NCBI GenBank assembly: GCA_019744975.1
Contig: JAIETP010000010.1
Coordinates: 186,001 to 250,000, forward strand
Origin: Burkholderiales bacterium
GTDB lineage: Bacteria; Pseudomonadota; Gammaproteobacteria; Burkholderiales; SG8-41
Reading direction: 5' to 3'
DNA length: 64,000 nucleotides
This document shows, in pieces, positions 7,637 to 15,587 of the stretch. A program made the position numbers and the translations under genes. Under the pieces are notes generated by a model. That model ran no database searches, had not been told where the DNA came from, and was given only the letters and a program-made list of their open reading frames with translations. Every line of letters starts with the position of its first letter. The stretch's first letter is position 1.

Positions 7637-8737
7637 ATGAACATGAAAGCAGGCAGCATCAGTACGCTGGCGCCAGTGGCGTCAAGCAAGATTGAACCCG
7701 CGCACGATTCACGCACCATGAGCTTGGAACCGACGCAAACTGCCCGCGCCTTCAGACGCCACTGGATATCCGCACTGCAGTTGTGCGGCATGGTGTTCCT
7801 GGTCGCGGGCCTGGCGGCGCCGGGCTGGGCGCAGCAGAACTATCCGGACCGGCCGCTCCGTCTGGTGCTGCCGTTCCCGCCGGGAGGTTCCACCGACATC
7901 CTGGGCCGTGTCGTCGCGCAAAACCTGAGCGAACGCTTCGGACAACCCGTCATCGCGGACAACCGTCCCGGTCTCGGCGGTTATTACGGACTCGAGATGG
8001 CGTCCAAGGCGACGCCCGACGGCTACACCATCACCATTGCATCTCTGGTGTATGCCAGCGGTCCCTCGGTCTACCGGAAAATGAAGTTCAGCCCGGTGCG
8101 CGACCTTGTTCCGATCGGCCAGCTCTCGGAAGCGCCGAACCTGGTGGTGGTGAATCCCGGCGTCCCGGCGAAATCGCTCAAGGAACTCGTGGATTACGTT
8201 AGGGCGAACCCGAACAAGCTGCATTACGCCACCAGCGGCGTCGGCTCGACTCTCCATCTCTCGGCCGCCATGCTGAACAACATCACCAAAATGGACATGG
8301 TGCATGTGCCGTACAAGGGCGGCGGCGGCCCTGCAATGACTGCCGTTCTGGGCGGCGAAGTCCAGGTCATCGTGCTCGGACCGGCCTCGGTGCCGCACGT
8401 GCTGTCTGGCAAGGCGCGGGGGCTGGCCGTGCTGGGTGAGCAACGCTGGGCGCTGGTGCCCAATGTGCCGACGGCCCGGGAGCAGGGCTTCGATGTGGTG
8501 GTGACCGGCTGGCACGGACTCATGGCTCCCGCCGGAACGCCGCGTGTGTTCATCGACCGCCTCAACAAGGAATGGGTGCAGATCGCGGCGAAGCCTGATG
8601 TCCAGGAACGGCTGAGAAAACTCGGCTTCGAGCCCCGCCCGGGAACCCCCAAACAGTTCGAGACATTTCTGAAGACGGAAACCGAGCGCTGGGCACGGCT
8701 GATCAAGGAAATCAAAATGCCCGCGGCCGACGACTGA
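7637..8737 (+). CDS. Bug/TctC-family periplasmic substrate-binding protein
   Basis: A 366-residue Bug receptor. AGGAG lies just before ATG 7637 (another ATG is two codons on), giving an unusually long basic pre-sequence of about 45 residues before the hydrophobic core (ALQLCGMVFLVAGLAAPGWA). Signal cleavage is expected before QQNYPD. A later ATG at 7721 (MSLEPTQTARAFRRHW) is the alternative. The mature part carries RPLRLVLPFPPGGSTDILGR, DNRPGLGG, TPDGYTITIA, and SGVGSTLHLSAAMLN at the ligand loop. It is followed after 11 bp by the VOC-family gene, so the two are probably co-transcribed. No TctA/B genes are adjacent. Confidence 0.92.
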   Translation: MNMKAGSISTLAPVASSKIEPAHDSRTMSLEPTQTARAFRRHWISALQLCGMVFLVAGLAAPGWAQQNYPDRPLRLVLPFPPGGSTDILGRVVAQNLSERFGQPVIADNRPGLGGYYGLEMASKATPDGYTITIASLVYASGPSVYRKMKFSPVRDLVPIGQLSEAPNLVVVNPGVPAKSLKELVDYVRANPNKLHYATSGVGSTLHLSAAMLNNITKMDMVHVPYKGGGGPAMTAVLGGEVQVIVLGPASVPHVLSGKARGLAVLGEQRWALVPNVPTAREQGFDVVVTGWHGLMAPAGTPRVFIDRLNKEWVQIAAKPDVQERLRKLGFEPRPGTPKQFETFLKTETERWARLIKEIKMPAADD

Positions 8738-8748
8738 CGGAAGCCATC

Positions 8749-9630
8749 ATGAAACTGCGCAGCGTCGAACTGGCCGTGCCGCAGGCGGATGGAGCGGCCG
8801 CGTTCCTGGAATCACTCTGGGGTTTGTTTCCGGCCGGCACACGCGGAAAAACGCGGTTTTTCCGCGGCACCGGTGCGCACCCTTACATCCTGGCGATTCA
8901 GTCCGCCGCCGCACCCGCGGTGCACGCGATCGAGTTCTCCGGCTCGTCCGGGGAAATCGAAGAGATGCATCAGCGGGTGCGCCGCGCCAAGGTACCGGTA
9001 AAAACATTCACCGAACTCGACGCGCCGGGAGGCGGCGAGGGATTTATGGTGCAGGGCCCCGAAGCACAGGCCTATCGCTTTGTCGCCGAGACAGCCCCGG
9101 TTCCGGCCTTGCCCGCCGAGCGCGACCGGCCGATCCAGATCACCCATGCCGTGATGAACGCGATCGATGTCGCGGCCAGCGATCGTTTTGCGGTCGAGGT
9201 GCTGGGTTTCAAGGTGTCGGACCGCACACGCGCGATGACCTTCGTGCGCTGCAATCAAAAACATCACGCGCTGGCTTACGCCCACTCGGATGTGTCTTCA
9301 CTCAATCACATCGCGTTCGAGATGAACGACTGCGACGGCGTAATGCGCGGGATCACCCGTATGCGGGATGCGGGATTTGATGTGGTGTGGGGACCGGGCC
9401 GCCACGGGCCCGGCAACAATGTATTCGGCTACTTCATCGCGCCGTTTGGCGGTGTCATCGAGTACACCGCGGAAATCCAGGAGGTCAGCGACGACTACAG
9501 GGTCGGCGCACCGGAGGACTGGAAATGGCCGCCCGGGCGTACTGACCAATGGGGTCTTTCGCAAAAAGACATGGCGCGGATCTCCGGTCCGGAGCGCACG
9601 TTCCGCTTCCCGTCTGCGTTGAGACAATAA
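8749..9630 (+). CDS. VOC-family (glyoxalase/extradiol dioxygenase-like) protein
   Basis: A 293-residue protein with two vicinal-oxygen-chelate modules. The first is at residues 1-110 and the second at about 125-245, where THAVMNAIDVAASDRFAVEVLGF opens a typical beta-alpha-beta unit. LNHIAFEMND, GPGRHGPGNNVFGYF and VIEYTAEI supply the usual His/Glu metal ligands of type I extradiol dioxygenases. It may open an aromatic ring or be a non-ring-cleaving relative. GGAAG lies six bases before the ATG. It sits directly behind a Bug receptor, suggesting that uptake and breakdown of one aromatic or carboxylic compound are coupled. Confidence 0.82.
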   Translation: MKLRSVELAVPQADGAAAFLESLWGLFPAGTRGKTRFFRGTGAHPYILAIQSAAAPAVHAIEFSGSSGEIEEMHQRVRRAKVPVKTFTELDAPGGGEGFMVQGPEAQAYRFVAETAPVPALPAERDRPIQITHAVMNAIDVAASDRFAVEVLGFKVSDRTRAMTFVRCNQKHHALAYAHSDVSSLNHIAFEMNDCDGVMRGITRMRDAGFDVVWGPGRHGPGNNVFGYFIAPFGGVIEYTAEIQEVSDDYRVGAPEDWKWPPGRTDQWGLSQKDMARISGPERTFRFPSALRQ

Positions 9631-9645
9631 AGACTGGCTGCTTTT

Positions 9646-10062
9646 TTATTTGCCGTATTCCTCGAACTTCGGCAGTTCCGGCGTCTCCACATACCACGGC
9701 GCCTTCGATGCCCAGAATATGCTGCTGTCGGGCTTGAGGTCCGGCACGGCATCCAGCACCCCCGCCGGCACCAGCATGTTTTCGCTGCCGGTGACCTTGT
9801 GCGGCATCCGCGTACCGCACTGCGTACAGAAATTCAGCGCAAAACGTTTAGCCCCCGGCAAATCGAAATGGCGCAGCAGGGATTCGCCGGCCAGCCATTT
9901 GAACTGGCCCGCGGGCAGGAAGAGGTTGGCTGCATGTGCCGCGCCGGTCGCCTTGCGGCAGCGTGTGCAGTGGCAGTACTTGAACATCATTGACGGCGGC
10001 GCGATTTCAAAGCGGACTGCTCCGCACAGGCAGCTGCCTGCAACGGGTTCGTGGTGACTCAT
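9646..10062 (-). CDS. GFA/CENP-V-domain zinc protein
   Basis: A 138-residue glutathione-dependent formaldehyde-activating-enzyme family protein. All zinc-binding cysteine motifs are visible: GSCLCGAVRF (residues about 9-18), CHCTRCRKATG (about 31-41) and FCTQCGTRMPH (about 86-96). Family members bind zinc and some bind a glutathione adduct; physiological roles are mostly untested. AAGGAAA lies five bases before ATG 10062. It converges on the VOC gene. The dienelactone hydrolase gene lies upstream on the same strand, 79 bp away across a short tandem repeat. Confidence 0.9.
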   Translation of the reverse strand: MSHHEPVAGSCLCGAVRFEIAPPSMMFKYCHCTRCRKATGAAHAANLFLPAGQFKWLAGESLLRHFDLPGAKRFALNFCTQCGTRMPHKVTGSENMLVPAGVLDAVPDLKPDSSIFWASKAPWYVETPELPKFEEYGK

Positions 10063-10082
10063 GGGTTTTCCTTGCGGTTAAT

Positions 10083-10127
10083 GATGTCTCAAAAAGCGAT
10101 GTCTCAAAAAGCGATGCCTCAAAATCG
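10083..10127. repeat. Three 15-bp tandem repeats between the DLH and GFA genes
   Basis: GATGTCTCAAAAAGC occurs twice in tandem and a third time with changes, starting at 10083, 10098 and 10113. No hairpin is apparent; probably replication slippage. Confidence 0.7.
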
Positions 10128-10141
10128 ATCTGCGGTTTAGA

Positions 10142-10882
10142 TCAGCTCTTTTTCAGGTTGCGCTCCCACAGGTCAAACACGCGGTCCCAGGCATGTTCAG
10201 AAGCCACGGGGTGGTACACCGCGCGTTCGGAAAAACAGAATCCGTGCTGGGTGCCGGGCAGTGTTTCGAGCGTGTGCCGGGTGCCGGCCTTTTTCAGCGC
10301 AGCCGCGAGATCGGTGACTTCCTGCGCCGGTACCGAGGCATCCTTCTCGGCAAATCCGAAATAGAGTTCGCCCTTGATCTGGTCGAGCAGTTTGTGCGGG
10401 GAGTCTTCCTTGTCGGTGACGATGCCCACGCCGTAGAGCGATGCGGCGGCCTTCATCCGCGGAAAACGTGCCGCCGCGGTGGTGATGTATCGACCGCTCA
10501 TGCAGTGGCCGACGCTGCCGACCGGGCCTGCCGCGACCTTGTCCTGGGCATCGAGCCACGCGATCCATGCCCCGGTGTCGTCGGTGACGTCGGCATTGCT
10601 GAGACTGTTCATCGCGGCCTTGATCACCGCCGACATCGCGTCATTGCGGCGCGGGACGTCGAAGCGGCAGGTGCCAAGCCGGTAATACATGTCGGGCAGC
10701 AGGCAGAAGTAGCCGTGTTTGGCGATGCGCCGCGTCATGTTGCACAACTCTTCGCGAAACCCCGGTGCGTCCATGTAAAAAATGATGCCGGGGAATGTGC
10801 CCGGCGCATCGGGACAGGCGGCAAACGCGGGACAGCGGCCGTGTTTGGTGGTGACCATGACGTTTTGTTCGATGAGGGCCAT
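10142..10882 (-). CDS. Dienelactone hydrolase-family protein
   Basis: A 246-residue alpha/beta hydrolase. The nucleophile elbow is GHCMSGR, with the cysteine typical of carboxymethylenebutenolidase. The acid is probably the Asp in FGFAEKDASVP and the His is in PGTQHGFCF, giving the Cys-Asp-His triad of DLH. DLH hydrolyses dienelactones in chlorocatechol breakdown, but many relatives act on other esters or lactones. GGAAGG lies about 8 bases before ATG 10882. It may share a transcript with the GFA gene. Confidence 0.88.
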   Translation of the reverse strand: MALIEQNVMVTTKHGRCPAFAACPDAPGTFPGIIFYMDAPGFREELCNMTRRIAKHGYFCLLPDMYYRLGTCRFDVPRRNDAMSAVIKAAMNSLSNADVTDDTGAWIAWLDAQDKVAAGPVGSVGHCMSGRYITTAAARFPRMKAAASLYGVGIVTDKEDSPHKLLDQIKGELYFGFAEKDASVPAQEVTDLAAALKKAGTRHTLETLPGTQHGFCFSERAVYHPVASEHAWDRVFDLWERNLKKS

Positions 10883-10969
10883 GCGGGGTTTCCTTCCGTG
10901 GTGTGGTGTGGATTAAAGCTTCGGGCTGCGCGGCGCGCGGTCAGCCGCAGCACTGAAGTGCGTTAACTA

Positions 10970-11000
10970 TAAGTATTTGTTTTTATTAATATTTATGGTG
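10970..11000 (+). repeat. Dispersed AT-rich repeat, copy 1
   Basis: TAAGTATTTGTTTTTATT followed by AATATTTATGGTG. The same word recurs at 17201, 28530 and 45741, with a related form at 25515, always outside genes. Confidence 0.65.
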
Positions 11001-11023
11001 GCGAACGGCACACCACCCGGTGA

Positions 11024-11236
11024 TCAACAATCCGCGGTGACAGCTTTTCCGGTTCCGGCGGCGGACTTTGCCTCGCCTTGCTGCGCCAAGGGCATATCGA
11101 CGCGTTCAATGATCCTGTTGTTGTTGGCGGCCCAGAAACGCGCGGTGTCTTCGGTCATCGGCGACCGGACCAGGCGCCAGCGCACACGGCCACGCTTGTC
11201 TTTTTCCTGCACCCGCCATTTGTACAGCGTTTCCAT
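11024..11236 (-). CDS. Small conserved-looking hypothetical protein (70 aa)
   Basis: A 70-residue basic protein starting METLYKWRVQEKDKRGRVRW. ATG 11236 has GAGGTGAC seven bases upstream. The frame runs open upstream to 11383, but that stretch encodes translated 36-bp repeats and is rejected. The W/R-rich N-terminal half (RVRWRLVRSPMTEDTARFWA) suggests a small folded domain rather than a secreted peptide. I recognise no function. It stands alone between AT-rich repeat copy 1 and a tandem repeat. Confidence 0.6.
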   Translation of the reverse strand: METLYKWRVQEKDKRGRVRWRLVRSPMTEDTARFWAANNNRIIERVDMPLAQQGEAKSAAGTGKAVTADC

Positions 11237-11322
11237 GCAGTCACCTCGCCTATCGACACGGGCAGGACCCGGGGCCGGATATCTTAGCGCGACTCCGGCG
11301 CAAAGTTCCATCTTCACGCATT

Positions 11323-11394
11323 CGCCGCTGCACGTCCTCCGCAGCACATCCTTTTTATCGCCGCTGCACGTCCTCCGCAGCACGTCCCTTTTAT
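11323..11394. repeat. Two 36-bp tandem repeats
   Basis: CCGCTGCACGTCCTCCGCAG followed by CACATCCTTTTTAT is repeated with a 36-bp period (11323 and 11359) with three differences. It lies in the 216-bp gap between the small hypothetical gene and the alpha/beta hydrolase; nothing else is visible there. Confidence 0.75.
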
Positions 11395-11452
11395 AGCCAC
11401 GGTGAACCGCGGCTTGTTAGGATGGCCGTCGGACCCTTGAACCATACAGCGC

Positions 11453-12445
11453 ATGAACAACATTCCCCACAGCCACACCCGCCATCCACTCGTCGCCTGC
11501 AGCCCATGCCGCTGGCTGGTGATGGCGTGGCTGCTGCTGGCCAGCGGTCCCGCACTGACGGCGGACAGCCGCGCAGCCCACGTACCTCACGTAACCTTAT
11601 CCGCGCCCAATACCTACAGCGAACTGCAGCGCCAGTTGCTCGAACAGGCCCCGGGCATCCATCATTTCCGCCAGATCGGGCCGTTCAAGGTAAACACGCG
11701 CAAGGGCCACCAGATCCTGCTCTCGGCCAATGAGCGCGTGCGCGCGGATCTGTATCTGGCTGCACCCGCCGAAAAAGCGCCGCTGGTGATTTTTCTGCAT
11801 GGCCATGACAGCACCAAGGAAGCCCATGCCCGGCAGGCGATGCACGTCGCCTCCTGGGGCATCCACGCGGTGGCCGTGCAATTGTCAAAAACGGGGCCCT
11901 GGGATGCGCACGGCAGAACCCTTGCGCGAATCGTGCGGCTGATTCAGCGCTCACCGGGCGTGATCGACAGCCGCATTGATGTGAACCGCATCATCCTCGC
12001 CGGCCATTCGTTCGGCGCCTATGCCGTGGCTGTCGCGATGGCGCAGGGCGCGCCGGTTGCGGGCGGCATCCTGCTCGATCCCGCCCTGTTCGGCGAAGCC
12101 ACGAATTTCCTGCAGAAAATCAGCAAGCCGGTGATGGTGCTGGGCGCTGACGAAACCTTGTCGCCGATCCGGTATCGCGATTATTTTTATCATTACATCC
12201 CGGGCACTGTTGCCGAAGTCTCGGTCAAGGGCGCGACCCACGAGGATGCCCAGTATCCTTCGCAGACTTCACTGTTGAATGCCGGCGTCGACCCGGATGT
12301 CACGGAAGAACTGCAGATCACTTTTGTCAGCGGCATCACCGCGACCGCCATCAGCCTGTCGGCCAACCGCGGGCTGGACTACGCCTGGGCCGGTTTTCGC
12401 GAGTTGATCAACGGCGGGCAGTTGTTCGACGCGAAAAAGAAATAA
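11453..12445 (+). CDS. Secreted alpha/beta hydrolase
   Basis: A 330-residue protein with an N-terminal signal (CRWLVMAWLLLASGPALTA, cleavage expected near residue 38). The fold markers are VIFLHGHDS (oxyanion region), AGHSFGAYA (nucleophile Ser), GADETLSP (acid) and GATHEDAQ (His). It resembles chlorophyllase/PET-hydrolase/PHB-depolymerase-like dienelactone hydrolases. The substrate is unknown. The start ATG 11453 has no strong ribosome site but gives a sensible signal peptide. It converges on the methyltransferase-like gene with 14 bp between. Confidence 0.85.
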   Translation: MNNIPHSHTRHPLVACSPCRWLVMAWLLLASGPALTADSRAAHVPHVTLSAPNTYSELQRQLLEQAPGIHHFRQIGPFKVNTRKGHQILLSANERVRADLYLAAPAEKAPLVIFLHGHDSTKEAHARQAMHVASWGIHAVAVQLSKTGPWDAHGRTLARIVRLIQRSPGVIDSRIDVNRIILAGHSFGAYAVAVAMAQGAPVAGGILLDPALFGEATNFLQKISKPVMVLGADETLSPIRYRDYFYHYIPGTVAEVSVKGATHEDAQYPSQTSLLNAGVDPDVTEELQITFVSGITATAISLSANRGLDYAWAGFRELINGGQLFDAKKK

Positions 12446-12459
12446 CCCAGGAGGCGAAG

Positions 12460-13437
12460 CTAAGGCGCGCGGGATCGTTTGACCAGGCGGAATTCCCGCG
12501 CCGGCGGCGTCCCGGCGACAAAATGGACGGATTCCAGCGCGGGCACCACGACCTCATTGCAGGTTTTTCGAATGCGGTAACGCTCGGCAGGAGTGTCGAT
12601 TTTGGGTTCCGCTTCGCACTGCACTTCGACACAGGAAATCTGCTTCAGCCAGGCGCATATTTTCATTTCCGTTCCATCCGGATTCACGATCTGGGTCTGG
12701 AACGCCGTGGTCGGACGGGCGGGCCGGCTGTGCCAGGTTTCCGGATGCACATCAATCAGCAGCGTGTAAAACACCCCGTTCACTTCGAGCAGGGACAGGG
12801 TCCGCTCCATGAAGCGGGAGATGCGCGGGGTGTACGAAAAACCGCCAAACACATCGGTGACGAGGTCAAATTTTCCAAGTTCCTCGGGCGTCCGTTCACT
12901 CAGGGTTTTGCCAAACAGGTAGGTTATTTTTCCCGGCTCCAGCTTCGCCGCCGTTTCATGCCATTCGGGCTGCCGGCGGTCTTCAATCGAGATCGCGACT
13001 GACCGCGCCTTGCTGCCGCGTTTGTCGCGGCCCTCCCGGTTCATGGCATCGTAACGTTCGCCGTAATAATCGAGTATTGCCTGACCCTCGCCCGCGCCAA
13101 TGTCCAGCCAGCGCTGCGTCGGCCCCAGTTCGGCCAGGGACTGCCGGAACTCCGGCAAGAGGTTGATGGTGTACGCCAGCAGGGAGCGGTCAATCACATA
13201 ACCGACCGGCACCACGTCGCCGCGGGTTTGATAGATTTTTGCCTGCTCGGACATTTCCCTGCTGAAGGCTGCGCCGGCGGGCTTTTGTCCTGCACTGGAG
13301 GGCGATGCAAGTGGTTTGTCCTGCGCACGAACGGGCGCGGCGCTTGCGATGGCAATGGCCACAGCCAGGCCGCACGCCAGCCCTGTTTTTTTAAATGCAT
13401 CCATGGTTTCTGTTTGAGGAAATCGACCGGCGCCCAT
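12460..13437 (-). CDS. Exported SAM-methyltransferase-like protein
   Basis: A 325-residue protein with a signal-like N-terminus (GLACGLAVAIAIASAAPVRAQ). A class I methyltransferase motif I, RWLDIGAGEGQAILDYYGERY, is near residue 105, followed by an acidic loop (FDLVTDVFGGFSY). ATG 13437 has TTGAGGAATA directly upstream; ATG 13404 (MDAFKKTG) is the alternative and gives a more compact signal peptide. A periplasmic methyltransferase is odd because the periplasm lacks SAM, so the domain may only bind a ligand, or the leader may be a membrane anchor. No operon partner is evident. Confidence 0.7.
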   Translation of the reverse strand: MGAGRFPQTETMDAFKKTGLACGLAVAIAIASAAPVRAQDKPLASPSSAGQKPAGAAFSREMSEQAKIYQTRGDVVPVGYVIDRSLLAYTINLLPEFRQSLAELGPTQRWLDIGAGEGQAILDYYGERYDAMNREGRDKRGSKARSVAISIEDRRQPEWHETAAKLEPGKITYLFGKTLSERTPEELGKFDLVTDVFGGFSYTPRISRFMERTLSLLEVNGVFYTLLIDVHPETWHSRPARPTTAFQTQIVNPDGTEMKICAWLKQISCVEVQCEAEPKIDTPAERYRIRKTCNEVVVPALESVHFVAGTPPAREFRLVKRSRAP

Positions 13438-13680
13438 TATTCCTCAATATCGGCGTACGGGTCACCATCACAGGACATGCCGCGCACAACCGCGGCAGCG
13501 TTTCGACACCATGACTTCGCCGCTATCGGCATTGACTATCGTCGCGGCGGATACGCAAGCTGTTGTTTTTTATTATTGTTTACAGTCCACAAAGTGCGCC
13601 GGCGTGTGCGCTGGATTACAAAAAAAGATCCTCGTACCGGACTGCAAAGGGGCGCGGAAAAACACGGCTCCGAGCCAAAG

Positions 13681-13720
13681 CGAAAACGCAAAGTCCCCGG
13701 CCTTCGCCGGCCGGGGACCC
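13681..13720 (-). terminator. Terminator of the Q/R-rich exoprotein gene
   Basis: A 10-bp GC stem (GTCCCCGGCC at 13693-13702 and GGCCGGGGAC at 13709-13718) with a 6-nt loop, followed on the minus strand by TTTGCGTTTTCGCTTT. It lies just past the stop at 13725. Confidence 0.75.
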
Positions 13721-13724
13721 ATGG

Positions 13725-15014
13725 TTATCCGCGTCCCTGGCCGCGGTCGCGACCGCGCTCCTGCCCGCGGTCTGGCTTTGGACCCTGACGCTGTTCGGCA
13801 CCGGCCCGGGGATGGGATGCATCACCCCGGCCTTGCTGGCCCTGGGCTTGTTGTGGCCGCGGCGCCTGCTCCTGCCGCTGCTGTTCCTGCCGCCGCTCCT
13901 GCTGCCGTTCCTGCCGCCGTTCCTGCGCTACCACTGCGCGTTGCTGCGGCGGCATTTGCGGCGCCTCCGTTCTCTGCATTGACTCGCGTTCGCGGGGAGC
14001 CCGCTGCGGACGTGGAATGTCCGGGCGGCTCTGCGATGCCTGCGTCACAGGCGGTTGTTGAGCGGGCGAAGGCTGCACAGGAGAATATTGCACTGGCGGC
14101 GGCACGGGCGCCTGCACCTGACGCTCAGCGTCCTGTCGTTGCGGTCGCTGTGCCTGGGCCGGCGCGCCGTGCTGTTGCAGCTGTTGTTGCGGCTGTTGTA
14201 GCGGTCGCTGTTGCGTCTGCTGTTGCGTCACCAATTGCCGCGATTCGGATTGCCGCATGTCTTCGCGTGTTCTTTGCAGACGTTGGGCTTCCTCGCGGTC
14301 GCGGTGCCACCGTTGCCCCGCTTCGCGGTCGCGCTGCGGCCGTTGCTCTTGCCGGGATTCGGCACGGTGCTGCACCGGCCGCTCATGCAATGGTGCATGC
14401 ACCTGCGGCCGCGGTGCCGCGCGCTGCTGCTCATGCCGGCGCACGATCTGGTCACGCGGCTGGTAATGGTAATGCTCGTGGCGGATCACGCGCTGGTACT
14501 CGCGGTGCGGATAACGATCGCCGTGATAGTGCCGTTGGTACGCCGGCAGCGGCGCGGGCGCGGGAATCGCGTGGCGATCCCAGTGATCCCAGCCGTGGTG
14601 GTAACGCGTCCAGCGCGGCCCCCAGTGGTAATGCCAGCGCGGCGGCGCGGTGACGATCCAGGTATGAAAAACGACCGGCGGACGCACGTAATACTGTACG
14701 GGAACGCGCAGCACAAACAGTGGCACGTCATCCGGCTCGACCATGTCCCATGGTCCGTTGTACCAGGAACTCACATACCAGTTGTCATCCTGAAACACCC
14801 AGTACAGGCCGTCGTAAAAAAAATAGTTCGCCGGCACCTGCGGCGCGTAATACACCGGTGACCCGGGCACCAACACGAGATCCGGATATGCCGGCTGGTG
14901 GATGCCGATGCTCACGCCAGGGATCGACACGCTGACGCTGACCTGGGCCGTGGCCGGCGCGGCCACGGACAACGAGCCCAGCAGCATCGATAAACCTGCG
15001 ATTGCGTAGCGCAT
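13725..15014 (-). CDS. Secreted protein with aromatic N-domain and long Q/R/P-rich tail
   Basis: 429 residues. The signal peptide is MRYAIAGLSMLLGSLSVAAP, ending ATAQ; ATG 15014 has GGGAG upstream, and the longer frame to 15083 is rejected. Residues about 30-125 are rich in Tyr, Trp and Pro (YYAPQVPANYFFYDGLYW), a pattern common in small surface proteins. Residues 125-200 are His/Tyr/Arg-rich. The last 230 residues are low complexity, with many Q, R, P and E in short repeats (RQERQQERRQEQQ). The tail is probably disordered or coiled and could bind polyanions. I do not recognise a named family. It sits downstream of the lipoprotein and Spy-like genes. Confidence 0.75.
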   Translation of the reverse strand: MRYAIAGLSMLLGSLSVAAPATAQVSVSVSIPGVSIGIHQPAYPDLVLVPGSPVYYAPQVPANYFFYDGLYWVFQDDNWYVSSWYNGPWDMVEPDDVPLFVLRVPVQYYVRPPVVFHTWIVTAPPRWHYHWGPRWTRYHHGWDHWDRHAIPAPAPLPAYQRHYHGDRYPHREYQRVIRHEHYHYQPRDQIVRRHEQQRAAPRPQVHAPLHERPVQHRAESRQEQRPQRDREAGQRWHRDREEAQRLQRTREDMRQSESRQLVTQQQTQQRPLQQPQQQLQQHGAPAQAQRPQRQDAERQVQAPVPPPVQYSPVQPSPAQQPPVTQASQSRPDIPRPQRAPRERESMQRTEAPQMPPQQRAVVAQERRQERQQERRQEQQRQEQAPRPQQAQGQQGRGDASHPRAGAEQRQGPKPDRGQERGRDRGQGRG

Positions 15015-15075
15015 TTTTTCTCCCGCCTCTTTTCGGAGGCAACGATCCGGATGGTCTGATTTATTGATATTTTCC

Positions 15076-15109
15076 AAAAACATGACAGCCTCGTCAGAGG
15101 CATGTTTTT
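15076..15109 (-). terminator. Hairpin terminator between lipoprotein and Q/R-rich genes
   Basis: AAAAACATG...GCCTC pairs with GAGGCATGTTTTT around a GTCA loop, with a small bulge; TTTTT follows on the minus strand. It lies 24 nt past the lipoprotein stop. Confidence 0.65.
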
Positions 15110-15132
15110 GTCATTATTTACGGAATTTTCAA

Positions 15133-15357
15133 TTAATGGTGACCGCGATGACCGCCGTGCCGGCCGCCGCGATAATGCCTGTGGCCTCCGCCTCCACCGT
15201 AGAAACCGAAACTGACAGACGGACCGTAATAAGCCGGTGCCGGCACATACACCACGGGGGCCGGTTCGTAGTAGCCCGGCTGCACCGGTACTGCCACGCA
15301 TCCGCCGAGCACTGTCAGTGCGGAAACGATCATGATCAACTGGACTGGTTTGTTCAT
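15133..15357 (-). CDS. Small Gly/His/Tyr-rich lipoprotein
   Basis: 74 residues. The lipobox LGGC places the lipid-bearing cysteine at residue 20 (MNKPVQLIMIVSALTVLGGC). Val after the Cys suggests outer-membrane sorting. The mature part is Pro/Tyr-rich (YYEPAPVVYVPAPAYYGP) and ends in a Gly/His tail (GGGGGHRHYRGGRHGGHRGHH) that could bind metal. ATG 15357 has AAGGAG nine bases upstream. It is similar in style to many small outer-membrane lipoproteins without assigned function. Confidence 0.75.
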   Translation of the reverse strand: MNKPVQLIMIVSALTVLGGCVAVPVQPGYYEPAPVVYVPAPAYYGPSVSFGFYGGGGGHRHYRGGRHGGHRGHH

Positions 15358-15475
15358 GTTCAGGTTCTCCTTGTTGCCTATTTGACAGGTAGCGGCGCCC
15401 GGCTGTCGCGGGGGATTTTGTAAGTGTTTGTTACCCTTCGACGCGCTCTGGGCGAAAGGTTGTTTTTTCGTGCAT

Positions 15476-15510
15476 AAAAACGGGGGCAACTTGCGCTGCC
15501 CCCGTTTTTT
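15476..15510 (-). terminator. Bidirectional-looking terminator after the Spy-like gene
   Basis: A stem of CGGGGGCA/TGCCCCCG extended by A5/T6 tails (15476-15488 with 15497-15510). It follows the minus-strand Spy-like gene, and the tails would end transcription in either direction. Confidence 0.8.
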
Positions 15511-15533
15511 GTTGCCGTGCGACGACAGTGCAG

Positions 15534-15585
15534 CGCTTTCGCCCGTCGCTTTCGCCCGTCGTTTTCGCCCGTCGCTTTCGCCCGA
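15534..15585. repeat. Four 13-bp tandem repeats
   Basis: CGCTTTCGCCCGT occurs four times in tandem, with one base changed in copy 3 and the last base changed in copy 4. It lies immediately past the stop codon of the Spy-like gene and before its terminator. Confidence 0.85.
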
Positions 15586-15587
15586 AA

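Noticed and set aside
11236-11383. N-terminal extension of the small hypothetical protein
   Set aside because: It merely translates a 36-bp tandem repeat and lacks a ribosome site; ATG 11236 has GAGGTGAC.
14211-14861. A 216-codon plus-strand frame opposite the Q/R-rich protein
   Set aside because: Leu/Arg-rich antisense of a low-complexity gene with a clear signal peptide and terminator on the other strand.
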